DNA of 64,000 bases from RYN-230 sp963760405 (GCA_963760405.1 CAVXCV010000002.1:838737-902736); one strand, 5' to 3'. Shown: positions 28,146 through 36,981, counted from the stretch's first letter. The notes: generated by a model from the sequence alone, not told the origin. Program-made: numbers and translations.

Positions 28146-28985
28146 GTGTCGGCAAGCGCGACCAGCCCCCTCAGCGTCCTCGGCTCCGGATCGCTCACGG
28201 CCTACTGGAAATTCCAGCGTGCCGTGGCCGCGGCCCAGCTCCGGGCCTGGCTCCCCCCACGCGGCCAGTTCCTGGTCGACATCTCCGGGGCGCCGGGCCG
28301 TGCTGCCGCCCAGGCCGCCGCCGCTGGCTACGCGGTGCTCCGGGTGCTGCCCCGGACGGCCGGCCTGCCCCAGCCTGGCTGGCCGCCCCAGCCTGGCTGG
28401 CCGCCGCCAGCGCCGGTGGAACTCACCGGGCGCTCCCCGGGGCCGGGCCGCCTGACCACCGTACTGGCCGAGCCGGACAACCTGTCGTTCCTGGCGGACG
28501 GGTCAGTGGACGGCGTCATCGCCGACGACCGGGCGCTGTCCCGGCACCTGGTCGCGGAAGACCTGGCCGCCGAGATCGCCCGGGTGCTCCGGCCCGGTGG
28601 CCAGCTGCTGGCCTGCGTGGATTCCCTGGTCCTCGGCATGTCGATCCTGGCCGAGCTGCGGCACTGGGCCGAGCTCACCGACCTGCCCCAGGCCGAGGTG
28701 GTGCTGGTGCCCTGGCCGGACGGCAGCATCACCCGCTGCTTCGGCCCGGAGCAGCTCCGCGACCTGCTCACCGAGGCCGGGCTCGAGGTCAGCTGGATCA
28801 GGCCGCGTACCGTACTGTCCCCGTCCACCGTGGATCATGTGCTGCGCAGGGACCCGAGCGCGACCATGCGGCTGGTCCGGACGGAACTCGCCGCGGGCGT
28901 GCACGGGCTCTACGGGATGGGCGGCAACGAGTCGTTCGGCATCTACCTGCTGGCCGCGGCCCGCAAGCCCGGCCGCCGCCGCTAG
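28146..28985 (+). CDS. SAM-dependent methyltransferase-like protein
   Basis: A protein of about 279 residues (307 if an upstream ATG at 28062 is used). GTG at 28146 is favoured because GGAG precedes it. The Rossmann-like start FLVDISGAPGRAAAQAAAAG resembles motif I but with a variant glycine pattern. FLADGSVDGVIADDRALSRH and LAAEIARVLRPGGQLLACVD match methyltransferase motifs III-IV of the UbiE/Methyltransf_11 type. A PQPGWP-like duplication sits near residue 80. It is divergent from sigR, with the SigR promoter region between them. The substrate is unknown. Confidence 0.72.
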   Translation: MSASATSPLSVLGSGSLTAYWKFQRAVAAAQLRAWLPPRGQFLVDISGAPGRAAAQAAAAGYAVLRVLPRTAGLPQPGWPPQPGWPPPAPVELTGRSPGPGRLTTVLAEPDNLSFLADGSVDGVIADDRALSRHLVAEDLAAEIARVLRPGGQLLACVDSLVLGMSILAELRHWAELTDLPQAEVVLVPWPDGSITRCFGPEQLRDLLTEAGLEVSWIRPRTVLSPSTVDHVLRRDPSATMRLVRTELAAGVHGLYGMGGNESFGIYLLAAARKPGRRR

Positions 28986-28996
28986 CGGCGGTCCCT

Positions 28997-29106
28997 CTAG
29001 CGGCCCAGGGGCGGCCGGCTAGCGGCGACGGCCTCCTACCGGCGGCGTTCCCCTCCAAGCGGCGGCCCGGCTCAGCTAGCGGCCCAGGGGCGGCCGGCTA
29101 GCGGCG
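28997..29106. repeat. 31-base direct repeats between convergent genes
   Basis: An identical 31-base sequence beginning CTAGCGGCCCAGG occurs at 28997-29027 and 29076-29106. It contains internal CTAGCGGC duplications. It sits between the convergent methyltransferase and DksA-like genes and covers the last codons of the latter. Confidence 0.6.
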
Positions 29107-29460
29107 GCGGTCCCGCTTGGATTGGCACGCGACGCAGCGTGAAGCCTCCGGCCGTGCCTCCAGCCGCCCCTCGGGGATCCGGCGGCCGCAGTCCGCGCAG
29201 TTGCCGTAGCTTCCCTCCTGGATCCGCCGGAGCGCCTCGAGCACCGCGGAACGCTGGCTCATCGCCGAGGCCAGGATCGCCTCGGTCCGGTCGGTCTCGG
29301 ACAGGTTCGTCCCCACGTCGGCCAGGTCGTGCGGGACATCAGCGAGGTTTCCCTGCGGAGCCTCGCCGCGGAGCACTGAGATGGACCTGTCCAGTTCGTC
29401 GCGGGCCTCTTCCAGGCGCCTGCGTACCGTGCCAGTCTCCACCGTTCCTCCTGCTCTCAC
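29098..29460 (-). CDS. DksA/TraR-family C4 zinc-finger protein
   Basis: A protein of about 120 residues with an N-terminal coiled-coil helix pair (RRRLEEARDELDRSISVLRG and AILASAMSQRSAVLEALRRI) and the C-terminal finger YGNCADCGRRIPEGRLEARP followed by ASRCVACQSK (four cysteines). These proteins bind RNA polymerase through the secondary channel, although in actinobacteria the role is less clear. Start choice is ambiguous: GTG at 29484, 29460 and 29442 are all in frame and each has a ribosome binding site. I use 29460, which has AAGGAGG 7 bases upstream. It is downstream of the SRAP gene on the same strand. Confidence 0.85.
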   Translation of the reverse strand: MRAGGTVETGTVRRRLEEARDELDRSISVLRGEAPQGNLADVPHDLADVGTNLSETDRTEAILASAMSQRSAVLEALRRIQEGSYGNCADCGRRIPEGRLEARPEASRCVACQSKRDRRR

Positions 29461-29511
29461 CAGGACACCTCCTTCTGCTCTCACCAGGACACCTCCTTCT
29501 GCTCTCACCAG
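29442..29511 (-). repeat. Tandem 24-base repeat duplicating a ribosome binding site and GTG start
   Basis: The minus strand carries nearly three copies of a 24-base unit containing AGAAGGAGGTGTCCTGGTG. Because 24 is a multiple of three, the GTG codons at 29508, 29484 and 29460 (and a fourth at 29442) are all in frame with the DksA-like gene, giving VRAEGGVL repeats if translated. Confidence 0.75.
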
Positions 29512-29564
29512 GGCACCAAGAGCGCAGCGCACTGGTCCGGGGGCCGGCCGCTCGCTCTGGGGCC

Positions 29565-30449
29565 TTAGAACAACGCGCTGGGGGCGCCGGGGGTCTCCCC
29601 GTCGCGCTCCCGGGACCCCGCCCCGGACGCGGTAGCGTGCGCTCCGGCCGGCTCGGGCTCCCCGGCCGCCGGCTGGATCAGCTGGGGGCCGTTGTGCCGT
29701 ACCGAATTGACCTCGGTGGACACGGGATATGACGTCAGCCGCGCCGACACCGCGGGCGCCAGCAGCTGGTGCAGTTCGTCCGGACTGGTGGCCTCCGGGT
29801 CGAGCCAGTCCGACCAGCGGGCGGGCTCGATCACCATGGGCATCCGGTCGTGGATGTGGCCGACCTCGTCCTCCGCCCGGGTGGTGATGATCGTCGCCGT
29901 CCACCGCCAGGCGTTCGCGTGGTCGTCGGGCAGGCTCTTGTCCCGCCAGAGCTCATAGAGCCCGGCAAAGGCCAGCACGCCCCCGTCGGCCCGGTGGATG
30001 TAGTGCGGCTGCTTGCGCGGCTTGGCCGGGTCGCCGACCTTCTCCCACTCGTAGTACCCGTCCGCCGGGATCAGGCACCGGTGCCGGGCAAAGGCGCGGC
30101 GGAAGGCCGGCTTCGTGGCCACCGTCTCCGCCCGCGCATTGATCAGCTTGCTGCCGATCGAGAGGTCCTTGGCCCAGAACGGCACCAGCCCCCAGCGGAC
30201 CACCCGGAGCTCGCGCGCTGCCGCTGGGGCGGCCTCTTCCGCTCCGTCCCGCCCGGCCGCGCCGCCCGGCGCGCCGTCGCCTGCCGCGTCCCGGTCGTCA
30301 CCGGCGCGCCTGGTGAGCACGGCATAGATGGGCTTGGTCGGGGCGACGTTGTAGTCGGGTTCCAGCGGCTGGGCGACCCGGTCGCGCAGCACGCCGAACT
30401 CCTCCAGGAGTTCGGTGCGCTTCCGCACCGATGCGTACCGGCCGCACAT
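29565..30449 (-). CDS. SRAP/HMCES-type SOS response-associated peptidase
   Basis: A 294-residue protein that crosslinks to abasic sites in single-stranded DNA to protect them. The catalytic Cys2 is in MCGRYASV. Other family motifs are DYNVAPTKPIYAV, INARAETVATKPAFRRAF, HRCLIPADGYYEW and HDRMPMVIEP. An Ala/Gly-rich insertion lies around residues 52-85 (GDGAPGGAAGRDGAEEAAPA). The last 30 residues are a non-conserved tail. The position before aroA matches Mycobacterium Rv3226c. Confidence 0.93.
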   Translation of the reverse strand: MCGRYASVRKRTELLEEFGVLRDRVAQPLEPDYNVAPTKPIYAVLTRRAGDDRDAAGDGAPGGAAGRDGAEEAAPAAARELRVVRWGLVPFWAKDLSIGSKLINARAETVATKPAFRRAFARHRCLIPADGYYEWEKVGDPAKPRKQPHYIHRADGGVLAFAGLYELWRDKSLPDDHANAWRWTATIITTRAEDEVGHIHDRMPMVIEPARWSDWLDPEATSPDELHQLLAPAVSARLTSYPVSTEVNSVRHNGPQLIQPAAGEPEPAGAHATASGAGSRERDGETPGAPSALF

Positions 30450-30694
30450 GCCGTGGTCACCTGTTCCTGTCTAAGGGCCCTGGTCCGGGCAAAGTTCTGT
30501 CGGGCGGTTCTGGTTGGTCCGGCCCTGACCCGTACAACGCCGGAGAAGCACAGAATGAGGCCTTTCATAGCCGGAAAGCCGGCCTGCCAAACCTGGGCCT
30601 CCCCATCGCGTGCCGGGTGCTACCTGATGGATCTTCCCCGGCAGCCTCGATTCACTCCCCGCACGCAGGCCAGCGCACCCATTACGCTCACACC

Positions 30695-32053
30695 ATGGAT
30701 GTTGCCCGGCAGGATTCCGGCGGCGCGCCGCCACCATGGCTACCGCCCGCCGCGGACGGCCCGGTACGGGCCGAGGTGCGGCTGCCTGGCTCGAAATCCA
30801 TGACTAACCGGGCGCTCGCGCTGGCCGCGCTGGCCCCGGCGCCGACCGTGATCACCGGGCCGCTGCGGGCCCGGGATACCGCGCTGATGGCCGCGGCGCT
30901 GACCTCGCTCGGAGCGACCGTGGACGTGGCCCCGGCGGACTCCGGGGCGGCCTCGTCCTGGCGGGTGACCCCCGGCTGGACACCGGCCGCGGCCCGGGTG
31001 GACGTGGGGAACGCCGGCACGGTGATGCGCTTCGTGCCGCCGGTCGCCACGCTGGCCAGCGTCCCGGTGGAGTTCCACGGCGACCCACGGGCGTCGCAGC
31101 GGCCGGTGGGCGCGATCATCGCCGGGCTGCGCGAGATCGGGGCGGTGATCGACGACGGCGGCCGCGGCGCCATCCCGTTCACCGTGCACGGCGCCGGGTC
31201 GCTGCCCGGCGGCGTGGTCACGCTGGACGCGTCCGCCTCGTCCCAGCTGGTTTCCGGGCTGCTGCTGGCGGCCCCCCGGTACGACAAGGGGCTGGAAGTC
31301 AGGCACCGCGGGCCGCGGGCACCGTCCGCCCCGCACATCGCGATGACCGTGCAGATGCTGCGCGACGCCGGCACCGTGGTGGAGACCGGAGCCCAGCACC
31401 CGGGCGGCAGCGGGGACAGCGCTGGCCCCGACACCTGGTTCGTCCATCCGGGCGGACTTGGCAGCCAGCCGATAGCTGTCGAGCCTGACCTGGTCAACTC
31501 CGCCCCGTTCCTGGCCGCCGCCCTGATCACCGGGGGCAGCGTCACGATCCTGGACTGGCCCGCGGTGACCACCCAGCCGGCCAGCCACATCATCGCCGCG
31601 CTGCGTGCCATGGGCGCCCACTGCGAGCTGGGGCCCGGCGGGCTGACCGTCACCGGCACCGGCACCGTGCACGGGATCACCGCCGACCTGGCCGACTGCA
31701 GCGAGATCTCGATGGTGCTCGGCGCGCTCGCCGCGCTGGCCGACTCACCCTCGATGCTCACCGGCATCGGGCACCAGCGGCTCCAGGAAACTGACCGGCT
31801 GGGCGCGCTGGCCACGGAGATCAACGCGCTGGGCGGCGAAGTGACCGAACTGCCGGACGGCTGGCAGATCCGGCCCCGGCCGCTGCGCGCCCGGCGGCCC
31901 TTCGCGACGTACGAGGACCACCGGCTGGTGATGGCTGCCGCCGTGCTCGGCCTGGCCGTGCCCGGTCTCCAGGTGGAGAACGCGGCCACGGTCGGCAAGA
32001 CGTTCCCTGACTTCCCCGGGATGTGGGCGGCGCTCTTGGAGCGCGCTCCCTGA
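30695..32053 (+). CDS. aroA: 3-phosphoshikimate 1-carboxyvinyltransferase (EPSP synthase)
   Basis: A 452-residue enzyme of the shikimate pathway that joins phosphoenolpyruvate to shikimate 3-phosphate. Signatures are LPGSKSMTNRALALAALAPA (substrate-binding loop), NAGTVMRFVPPVATL, SASSQLVSGLLLAAPRYDKG and the C-terminal RPRPLRARRPFATYEDHRLV. ATG at 30695 starts the family N-terminus; the frame is open upstream without similarity. It overlaps the rsgA start by about 31 bases, so the two are co-translated. Confidence 0.95.
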   Translation: MDVARQDSGGAPPPWLPPAADGPVRAEVRLPGSKSMTNRALALAALAPAPTVITGPLRARDTALMAAALTSLGATVDVAPADSGAASSWRVTPGWTPAAARVDVGNAGTVMRFVPPVATLASVPVEFHGDPRASQRPVGAIIAGLREIGAVIDDGGRGAIPFTVHGAGSLPGGVVTLDASASSQLVSGLLLAAPRYDKGLEVRHRGPRAPSAPHIAMTVQMLRDAGTVVETGAQHPGGSGDSAGPDTWFVHPGGLGSQPIAVEPDLVNSAPFLAAALITGGSVTILDWPAVTTQPASHIIAALRAMGAHCELGPGGLTVTGTGTVHGITADLADCSEISMVLGALAALADSPSMLTGIGHQRLQETDRLGALATEINALGGEVTELPDGWQIRPRPLRARRPFATYEDHRLVMAAAVLGLAVPGLQVENAATVGKTFPDFPGMWAALLERAP

Positions 32054-33060
32054 ACCGGCGGCCGACCCGCGCTGACCTGGACGAAGATGACGTGCGGGTC
32101 CGGCCCGCGCGCGGTTCGCGGCCGCGGACCCGGCGCCGGCCTGCGCACGAGGACGCGGTCGAGGGGTTCGTCGCCTCGGTGGACCGCGGCCGGTACGGGT
32201 GCCTGGTCGGCGACCGCGTGGTTACCGCGATGCGCGCCCGGGAGCTGGGCCGGCGCAGCGTGGCGGTGGGCGACCGGGTCGCGCTGGCCGGGGACATCTC
32301 CGGGCAGCCCGGCACCCTGGCCCGGGTGGTCCGGATCGAGCCGCGGACCTCGGTGCTGCGCCGCTCGGCCGATGACACCGATCCGGTCGAGCGGGTCATC
32401 GTGGCCAACGCGAACCAGCTGGTGATCGTCACCGCGCTGGCCGACCCGCCGCCGCGGCCGCGGCTCATCGACCGTTTCCTGGTCGCCGCCTATGACGCCG
32501 GGCTCAGCCCGCTGCTCTGCCTCACCAAGTCCGATCTCGCGCCCGCCGGGCCGCTCATCGACGCCTACGGGCCGCTGGGCATCCCGCACGTGGTGCTGGG
32601 ACAGCCGCTGACCGCCAGCGCCCTGGCCCCGCTCCGCGAGGCGCTGGCGGGCCGCCTGAGCGTGCTGGTCGGCCACTCCGGCGTGGGCAAGTCGACCCTG
32701 GTCAACGCCCTGATCCCGGACGCTGGCCGGGCGGTCGGCACGGTCAGCCCGGTCACCGGGCGGGGCCGCCACACCTCCTCCTCCGCGGTCGCACTCGCGC
32801 TGCCCGGGGGCGGCTGGCTCATCGATACCCCGGGGTTGCGCGGGTTCGGGCTGGCCCACGTGGCACCGGACCGGGTGGTCCGGGCCTTCCCGGATCTCGC
32901 CCCCGGCACCGCCGCGTGCCCGCCGGGCTGCACCCACCTCGAGCCGGACTGCGCGCTGGACGACTGGGTCCGTGATCAGGGTGGCGACCCGCGCCTGGTC
33001 GCGCGGCTGGAGTCACTCCGCCGCCTGCTCCGCAGCAAGGAAGGCGACGACAGCCCCTGA
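32023..33060 (+). CDS. rsgA: Ribosome small-subunit-dependent GTPase RsgA
   Basis: A 345-residue circularly permuted GTPase that helps late 30S maturation. The order is an N-terminal OB-fold (VDRGRYGCLVGDRVVTAM), then G4 LCLTKSD, G1 GHSGVGKSTLVNAL and G3 IDTPGLRGFGL, then the zinc domain CPPGCTHLEPDCAL. GTG at 32023, inside the end of aroA, keeps the conserved LDEDDVRVRP segment; other starts would lose it. Pairing with aroA is conserved in actinobacteria. Confidence 0.93.
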   Translation: MGGALGARSLNRRPTRADLDEDDVRVRPARGSRPRTRRRPAHEDAVEGFVASVDRGRYGCLVGDRVVTAMRARELGRRSVAVGDRVALAGDISGQPGTLARVVRIEPRTSVLRRSADDTDPVERVIVANANQLVIVTALADPPPRPRLIDRFLVAAYDAGLSPLLCLTKSDLAPAGPLIDAYGPLGIPHVVLGQPLTASALAPLREALAGRLSVLVGHSGVGKSTLVNALIPDAGRAVGTVSPVTGRGRHTSSSAVALALPGGGWLIDTPGLRGFGLAHVAPDRVVRAFPDLAPGTAACPPGCTHLEPDCALDDWVRDQGGDPRLVARLESLRRLLRSKEGDDSP

Positions 33061-33297
33061 CCACACACCAGCCACCCGACCACACCAGCCACCCGACCAC
33101 ACCAGCCACCCGACCACACCAGCCACCCGACCACACCAGCCACCCGACCACACCAGCCACCCGACCACACCAGCCACCCGACCACACCAGCCACCCGACC
33201 ACACCAGCCACCCGACCACACCAGCCACCCGACCACACCAGCCACCCGACCACACCAGCCACCCGACCACACCAGCCACCCGACCACACCAGCCGTC
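33061..33297. repeat. 17-base VNTR, about 14 copies, after rsgA
   Basis: The unit ACCACACCAGCCACCCG repeats without interruption about 14 times directly after the rsgA stop codon. Units are essentially identical, implying recent expansion or active homogenisation. Reverse-strand frames through it (period WSGGWCGRVAGVVGWLV) are artefacts of the repeat. Confidence 0.9.
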
Positions 33298-33811
33298 TCC
33301 CGCATCCGCCCCGACCCCCATGGGAGCCGTTGCGGATGGAGTTCTTTTCACGCGTTCCCTACGGACATTTCCGGGCAAACCACTCGTGATCATGACTGGA
33401 ACGCGTGAAGAGTGGCCGCAGGCATGATCAATGTGGCCGGTGGTGCTGGTGTGTCCGGCATCCCGGGGGAGCAGGGTGGGCCGGGCGGCGAAGGGCCGGG
33501 CCGACCGCGGGTGCCGGGCGGATCCGCAACAGCCCACCCTGCAACGGGGGCCAGCCTGCAGCCCCAGCTCCGGGCGCCACCCAGACGGGCGCCACCCAGA
33601 CGGGCGCCACCCAGACGGGCGCCACCCAGACGGGCGCCACCCAGACGGGCGGCCGGCGGGCGCCACCGGGCGGGCGCCCACCCGGGCGGGCGACGCGCTG
33701 CTGGCGGAGCGACGACGGCCCCGGGCCGGGGGCTGGCCAGCGGGTGCGGGCAGCAGGCCGCCATAGCCCGGCAATAGCCCATCCGGCCCTGATCCGCTAC
33801 CGTGAGGCGGC
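33298..33811. other. Gene-free interval with inverted repeat and 15-base tandem repeat
   Basis: No gene is supported. CTTTTCACGCGTTCC (33344-33358) and GGAACGCGTGAAGAG (33398-33412) form an inverted repeat with one mismatch and a 39-base spacer. Bases 33578-33650 hold about five copies of GCGCCACCCAGACGG, followed by related degenerate GCGGGCG runs up to hisN. Confidence 0.6.
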
Positions 33812-34633
33812 GTGGCCGGATACGACGACGACCTACGCTTCGCCCACGTCCTCGCCGACGCGGCCGATGACATCACCACGCGCCGTTTCCGCGCACACGA
33901 CCTGCATGTCGAGGCCAAGCCGGACCTGACCCCGGTCACCGACGCGGACCGCACGGCCGAGGATTCACTGCGCAACGTGCTGCGCCGGTCCCGGCCCCGG
34001 GACGCCGTGCTGGGCGAGGAATTCGGCCGGACCGGGGGCGGCCCCCGCTGCTGGGTGATCGACCCGATCGACGGGACCAAGAACTACGTGCGCGGGGTAC
34101 CGGTCTGGGCCACGCTGATCGGCCTGATGGACGGGGACACGGTGGTCATGGGCTTGGTGTCCGCACCCGCCCTGGGCCGACGCTGGTGGGCTGCCCAGGG
34201 CAACGGCGCGTGGACCGGCCGCAGCCTGACCAAGGCCAGCCGCTGCCGGGTATCGGACGTGGCGATGCTGGAAGACGCCTCGTTCTCCTACTCCGGCGTG
34301 CCCGGCTGGGAAGACCGGGGCATGCTCCAGGGCTTCCTGGGGCTGACCCGGTCCGTATGGCGGACCCGGGCGTTCGGCGATTTCTGGTCGCACGTGCTCG
34401 TCGCCGAGGGCGCGGTGGACCTGTCCGCCGAGCCCGAGGTGTCGCTGTGGGACCTGGCCGCGCTGCAGATCATCGTGGAGGAGGCGGGCGGCCGGTTCAC
34501 CGATCTGGACGGTAACGCCCGGCCAGACGGTGGCAGCGTGGTGTGCACCAACGGGCGGCTGCACGACGAGGTGCTCCGGCATCTCACCGCGCACCAGGAC
34601 GGGCCCCGCCAAACTAGTTTCGACCTGCACTGA
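33812..34633 (+). CDS. hisN: Histidinol-phosphatase HisN (inositol monophosphatase family)
   Basis: A 273-residue enzyme expected to dephosphorylate histidinol phosphate. Metal-site motifs are LGEEFGRTGG, VIDPIDGTKNYVRGVPVWAT and SLWDLAALQIIVEEAGGRFT. The N-terminal helix segment (DLRFAHVLADAADDITTRRF) and KPDLTPVTDADRTAE fit actinobacterial HisN (Mycobacterium Rv3137). GTG at 33812 begins the conserved part. It is a single gene with no other his genes nearby. Confidence 0.9.
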   Translation: MAGYDDDLRFAHVLADAADDITTRRFRAHDLHVEAKPDLTPVTDADRTAEDSLRNVLRRSRPRDAVLGEEFGRTGGGPRCWVIDPIDGTKNYVRGVPVWATLIGLMDGDTVVMGLVSAPALGRRWWAAQGNGAWTGRSLTKASRCRVSDVAMLEDASFSYSGVPGWEDRGMLQGFLGLTRSVWRTRAFGDFWSHVLVAEGAVDLSAEPEVSLWDLAALQIIVEEAGGRFTDLDGNARPDGGSVVCTNGRLHDEVLRHLTAHQDGPRQTSFDLH

Positions 34634-34805
34634 CACCGCCCGGAACCGGGACCAAGGGATAGGGACTTGCCCTCCCGCCGGGTATCGCCGATGCTGTAAG
34701 GCACGGCTCGTCACAAAGGCACAAGCTCAGCGTCCGCGGGCCGCGCCGCGTCCTGGCCAGCGCGCCGGCTGCGGTGTAGTTGAACCGCCCTGGGAGTGAT
34801 CGATC

Positions 34806-35222
34806 GTGAAGGTGCGAGACGGCATGACCAGCCTGGTGCTGACCATCGGGCCCGCCCATACGCTGCGTGAGGCGGCCCGCCTGATGTCATCCCGGCGGGT
34901 GGGCGCCGCGGTGGTGAGCGACGATGAGCATCCCGGCATCGGCATCCTCACCGAACGGGACATTCTCGACTCGATCGGCGCGGGCCAGGACCCGGACGTC
35001 GAGCTGGCCGCGCAGCACCGCACCGCGGATGTGGTGTTCGCGTCGCCCGACTGGACCCTGCAGCAGGCCGCGGAGACCATGGTGCGCGCTGGTTTCCGGC
35101 ACCTGGTCGTGGTGGAGGGGAACGAGGTGACCGGGCTGCTGTCCATGCGTGACATCGTCCGGGTCTGGGCGGAGGAGTCCACCGCGGTCACCGCCGGGGC
35201 GCAGGCCGCCACCCCCGCCTGA
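34806..35222 (+). CDS. Tandem CBS domain protein
   Basis: A 138-residue protein made of two CBS motifs: TLREAARLMSSRRVGAAVVS with GILTERDILDSIGAG, and TLQQAAETMVRAGFRHLVVV with LLSMRDIVRVWAEES. CBS pairs bind adenosine nucleotides and regulate partner proteins. Similar stand-alone CBS proteins of actinobacteria belong to dormancy or energy-sensing sets, but no partner is identifiable here. GTG at 34806 is the start. Confidence 0.88.
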   Translation: MKVRDGMTSLVLTIGPAHTLREAARLMSSRRVGAAVVSDDEHPGIGILTERDILDSIGAGQDPDVELAAQHRTADVVFASPDWTLQQAAETMVRAGFRHLVVVEGNEVTGLLSMRDIVRVWAEESTAVTAGAQAATPA

Positions 35223-35310
35223 GCCGCGCCGCTCAGCCGGTTGCGGTGGCTGAGCGCGAGGAGCACGATGATCCCCGCGGCAGGGCGGCAGCTAGCGACG
35301 AGGCGGGGCA

Positions 35311-36095
35311 GTGAACGTGAGCACGGCCGATGAAACTCCCGGTGAGTCCCGGGCCCGCAGGCCCCGGGACCGGCGCGCCCTCACGGCCCTGGCGTGCCTG
35401 CTGGCCATCGCCTGCCTGATCCCCCCGGTCGCCGGGCTGGCCCGGCGGTACGTGGTCGTCGAGTCGATCCAGTTCGCGGTGTTCGCCCTGGCGGTGCCCG
35501 GGCTGCTGGTGCTCGGCGCGCCCTGGCGCACGCTCGGCCTGGCCGACCGGGCTAGGCCGCCGCGGCCCGCGAGCGCCGCCCCTCCTTCTTCCGGTCGCTG
35601 GTCTTTCTCGCGGCTTTCGCGCTGGTCGCGGTGTTCTGGCGGCTGCCCGCGCTGGTCGACGCGCTCGCCCGGCATCCGGCCCTGGCCGTGGCCGAGCTGG
35701 CCAGCCTGGTCGTCACCGGCGCCGGAGTGTGGCTGGAGATCGTGCCCTCCCCGCCGCTCCGCCCCCGCGGCCCCGGCCTGCACCGCGCCGTCATCGCCGC
35801 GTTCGCCATGTGGCTGATCTGGATCATCGCCTACATCCTCGGGCTCGCCACCCATGGCGTGTTCCACGCGTTCAGCTACCCGCCGGGCGGCGCGTTCAGC
35901 GCCGTGGCCGACCAGGAACTGGCGACCGGGGTGCTGTGGCTCGTCGCGGGCGCCTGCTTCGTCCCGGTGATCTTCAGCGCCATGCTGGGCTGGCTGCACA
36001 CCGAGAACGTGGACGAGGAGCTGGAGCAGGTCGCGAACTCGGCCAGCCTGCCCGCGGTCCGGGGCTGGGGCCAGCCGCGTCACCGCGCCGGCTAG
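35311..36095 (+). CDS. Cytochrome c oxidase assembly protein (CtaG family), one frameshift
   Basis: An integral membrane protein of the caa3-type CtaG family, expected to help copper or heme insertion into cytochrome oxidase. N-terminal helix LTALACLLAIACLIPPVAGL is followed by FAVFALAVPGLLVLGAPWR. After a -1 frame change near 35560 the protein continues FFRSLVFLAAFALVAVFWRL, AFAMWLIWIIAYILGLATHG and TGVLWLVAGACFVPVIFSAM. Total length is about 261 residues. The call rests on the C-terminal half and is reasonably firm. Confidence 0.78.
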
Positions 36096-36139
36096 CGCGG
36101 GCCACTTGCCCCGATGGCCGATGGCCGGGTGGCTGGGGT

Positions 36140-36460
36140 CAGCGGGCCCGGTCAGCTGGGGCCGGGTCAGGGTCAACCAGGGTCAACCGGGGCCGGGGTC
36201 AGCCGGGGCCGGGGCCGGGGTCAGCCAGGGCCGGGGCCGGGGTCAGCCAGGGCCGGGGCGGGTAGCCGGGGCCGGGGTCAGGGTCAACCGGGGCCGGGGT
36301 CAGGGTCAACCAGGGCCGGGGCCGGGGTCAACCAGGGCCGGGGTCAGCTGGGGCCAGGGTCAGGGTCAACCGGGGCCGGGGTCAACCGGGGCCGGGGTCA
36401 GCTGGGGCCAGGGTCAGGGTCAGCCAGGGTCAACCGGGGCCGGGGTCAGCCAGCCAGCCG
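36140..36460. repeat. GC-rich minisatellite (GGGGTCAGCC / GGGCCGGGG units)
   Basis: About 320 bases between the ctaG-like gene and the GNAT gene consist of variable units of GGGGTCAG(G)GTCAACC and GGGGCCGGGGTCAGCC. All three frames remain open over parts of it, but the composition is that of a repeat, not a gene. It overlaps the last codons of the reverse-strand GNAT gene. Confidence 0.75.
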
Positions 36461-36981
36461 GGGTCGGTCCGCAGCAGGCTGTACGTCACCCCGTCCCGCC
36501 ACGCACCGTCCCGCCAGCCGACCCCACGGGTCACGCCTTCCCGGCTGAACCCGGCCTTTTCCAGCACCCGCTGCTCGGCCAGGTTCCCGGTCTCGGTGTC
36601 CGCCTCGATCCGGTACACGGGAGTGTTCGCCAGCAGGTACCGGGCCAGCGCCCGCTGCGCCTGGGTGCCGTACCCGTGGCCGCGCGCCTCCGGCAGCAGC
36701 GCGATGCCGATCGTCCAGCAGTACGCCGACGGCGTGGTGTTCCGGCGTCGCCAGTTCACGAAGCCCAGCACCTCACCCGGGCGGACCACCAGCAGCACCC
36801 CGCCGTCCGGGCCGATCAGCCTGTCCTCCGACCACCGGCGCCGCCACAGCCCCGGATCGAACCAGCCGTACTGCGCGAACTCGCCCGCGACCTGAGGATC
36901 CCAGGTCAGCTTCTCCAGCACCGGCAGGTCATCCTCGGCGACTGGCCGGAACTCCACACGATCGTCCATAGCCAGCGTCAT
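36430..36981 (-). CDS. GNAT family N-acetyltransferase (RimJ/RimL-like)
   Basis: A 183-residue acetyltransferase. Motif A is IGIALLPEARGHGYGTQAQR and motif B is IEADTETGNLAEQRVLEKAG followed by FSREGVTRGVGWRDGAWRDG, typical of the RimJ/RimL N-terminal or antibiotic acetyltransferase group. ATG at 36981 or 36969 could be used. The final residues (PGWLADPGPG) come from the minisatellite. The substrate is unknown. Confidence 0.85.
   Translation of the reverse strand: MTLAMDDRVEFRPVAEDDLPVLEKLTWDPQVAGEFAQYGWFDPGLWRRRWSEDRLIGPDGGVLLVVRPGEVLGFVNWRRRNTTPSAYCWTIGIALLPEARGHGYGTQAQRALARYLLANTPVYRIEADTETGNLAEQRVLEKAGFSREGVTRGVGWRDGAWRDGVTYSLLRTDPGWLADPGPG

Noticed and set aside
30431..30694. N-terminal extension of AroA
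   Set aside because: The upstream in-frame stretch has no similarity to the family, and the ATG at 30695 gives the expected length.
33061..33297. Possible CRISPR array
   Set aside because: The 17-base units are contiguous with no unique spacers, and no cas genes are nearby.
32819..33305. Long reverse-strand frames encoding WSGGWCGRVAG repeats
   Set aside because: They exist only because the 17-base repeat has no stops; composition is pure repeat, there is no ribosome binding site, and they overlap rsgA.
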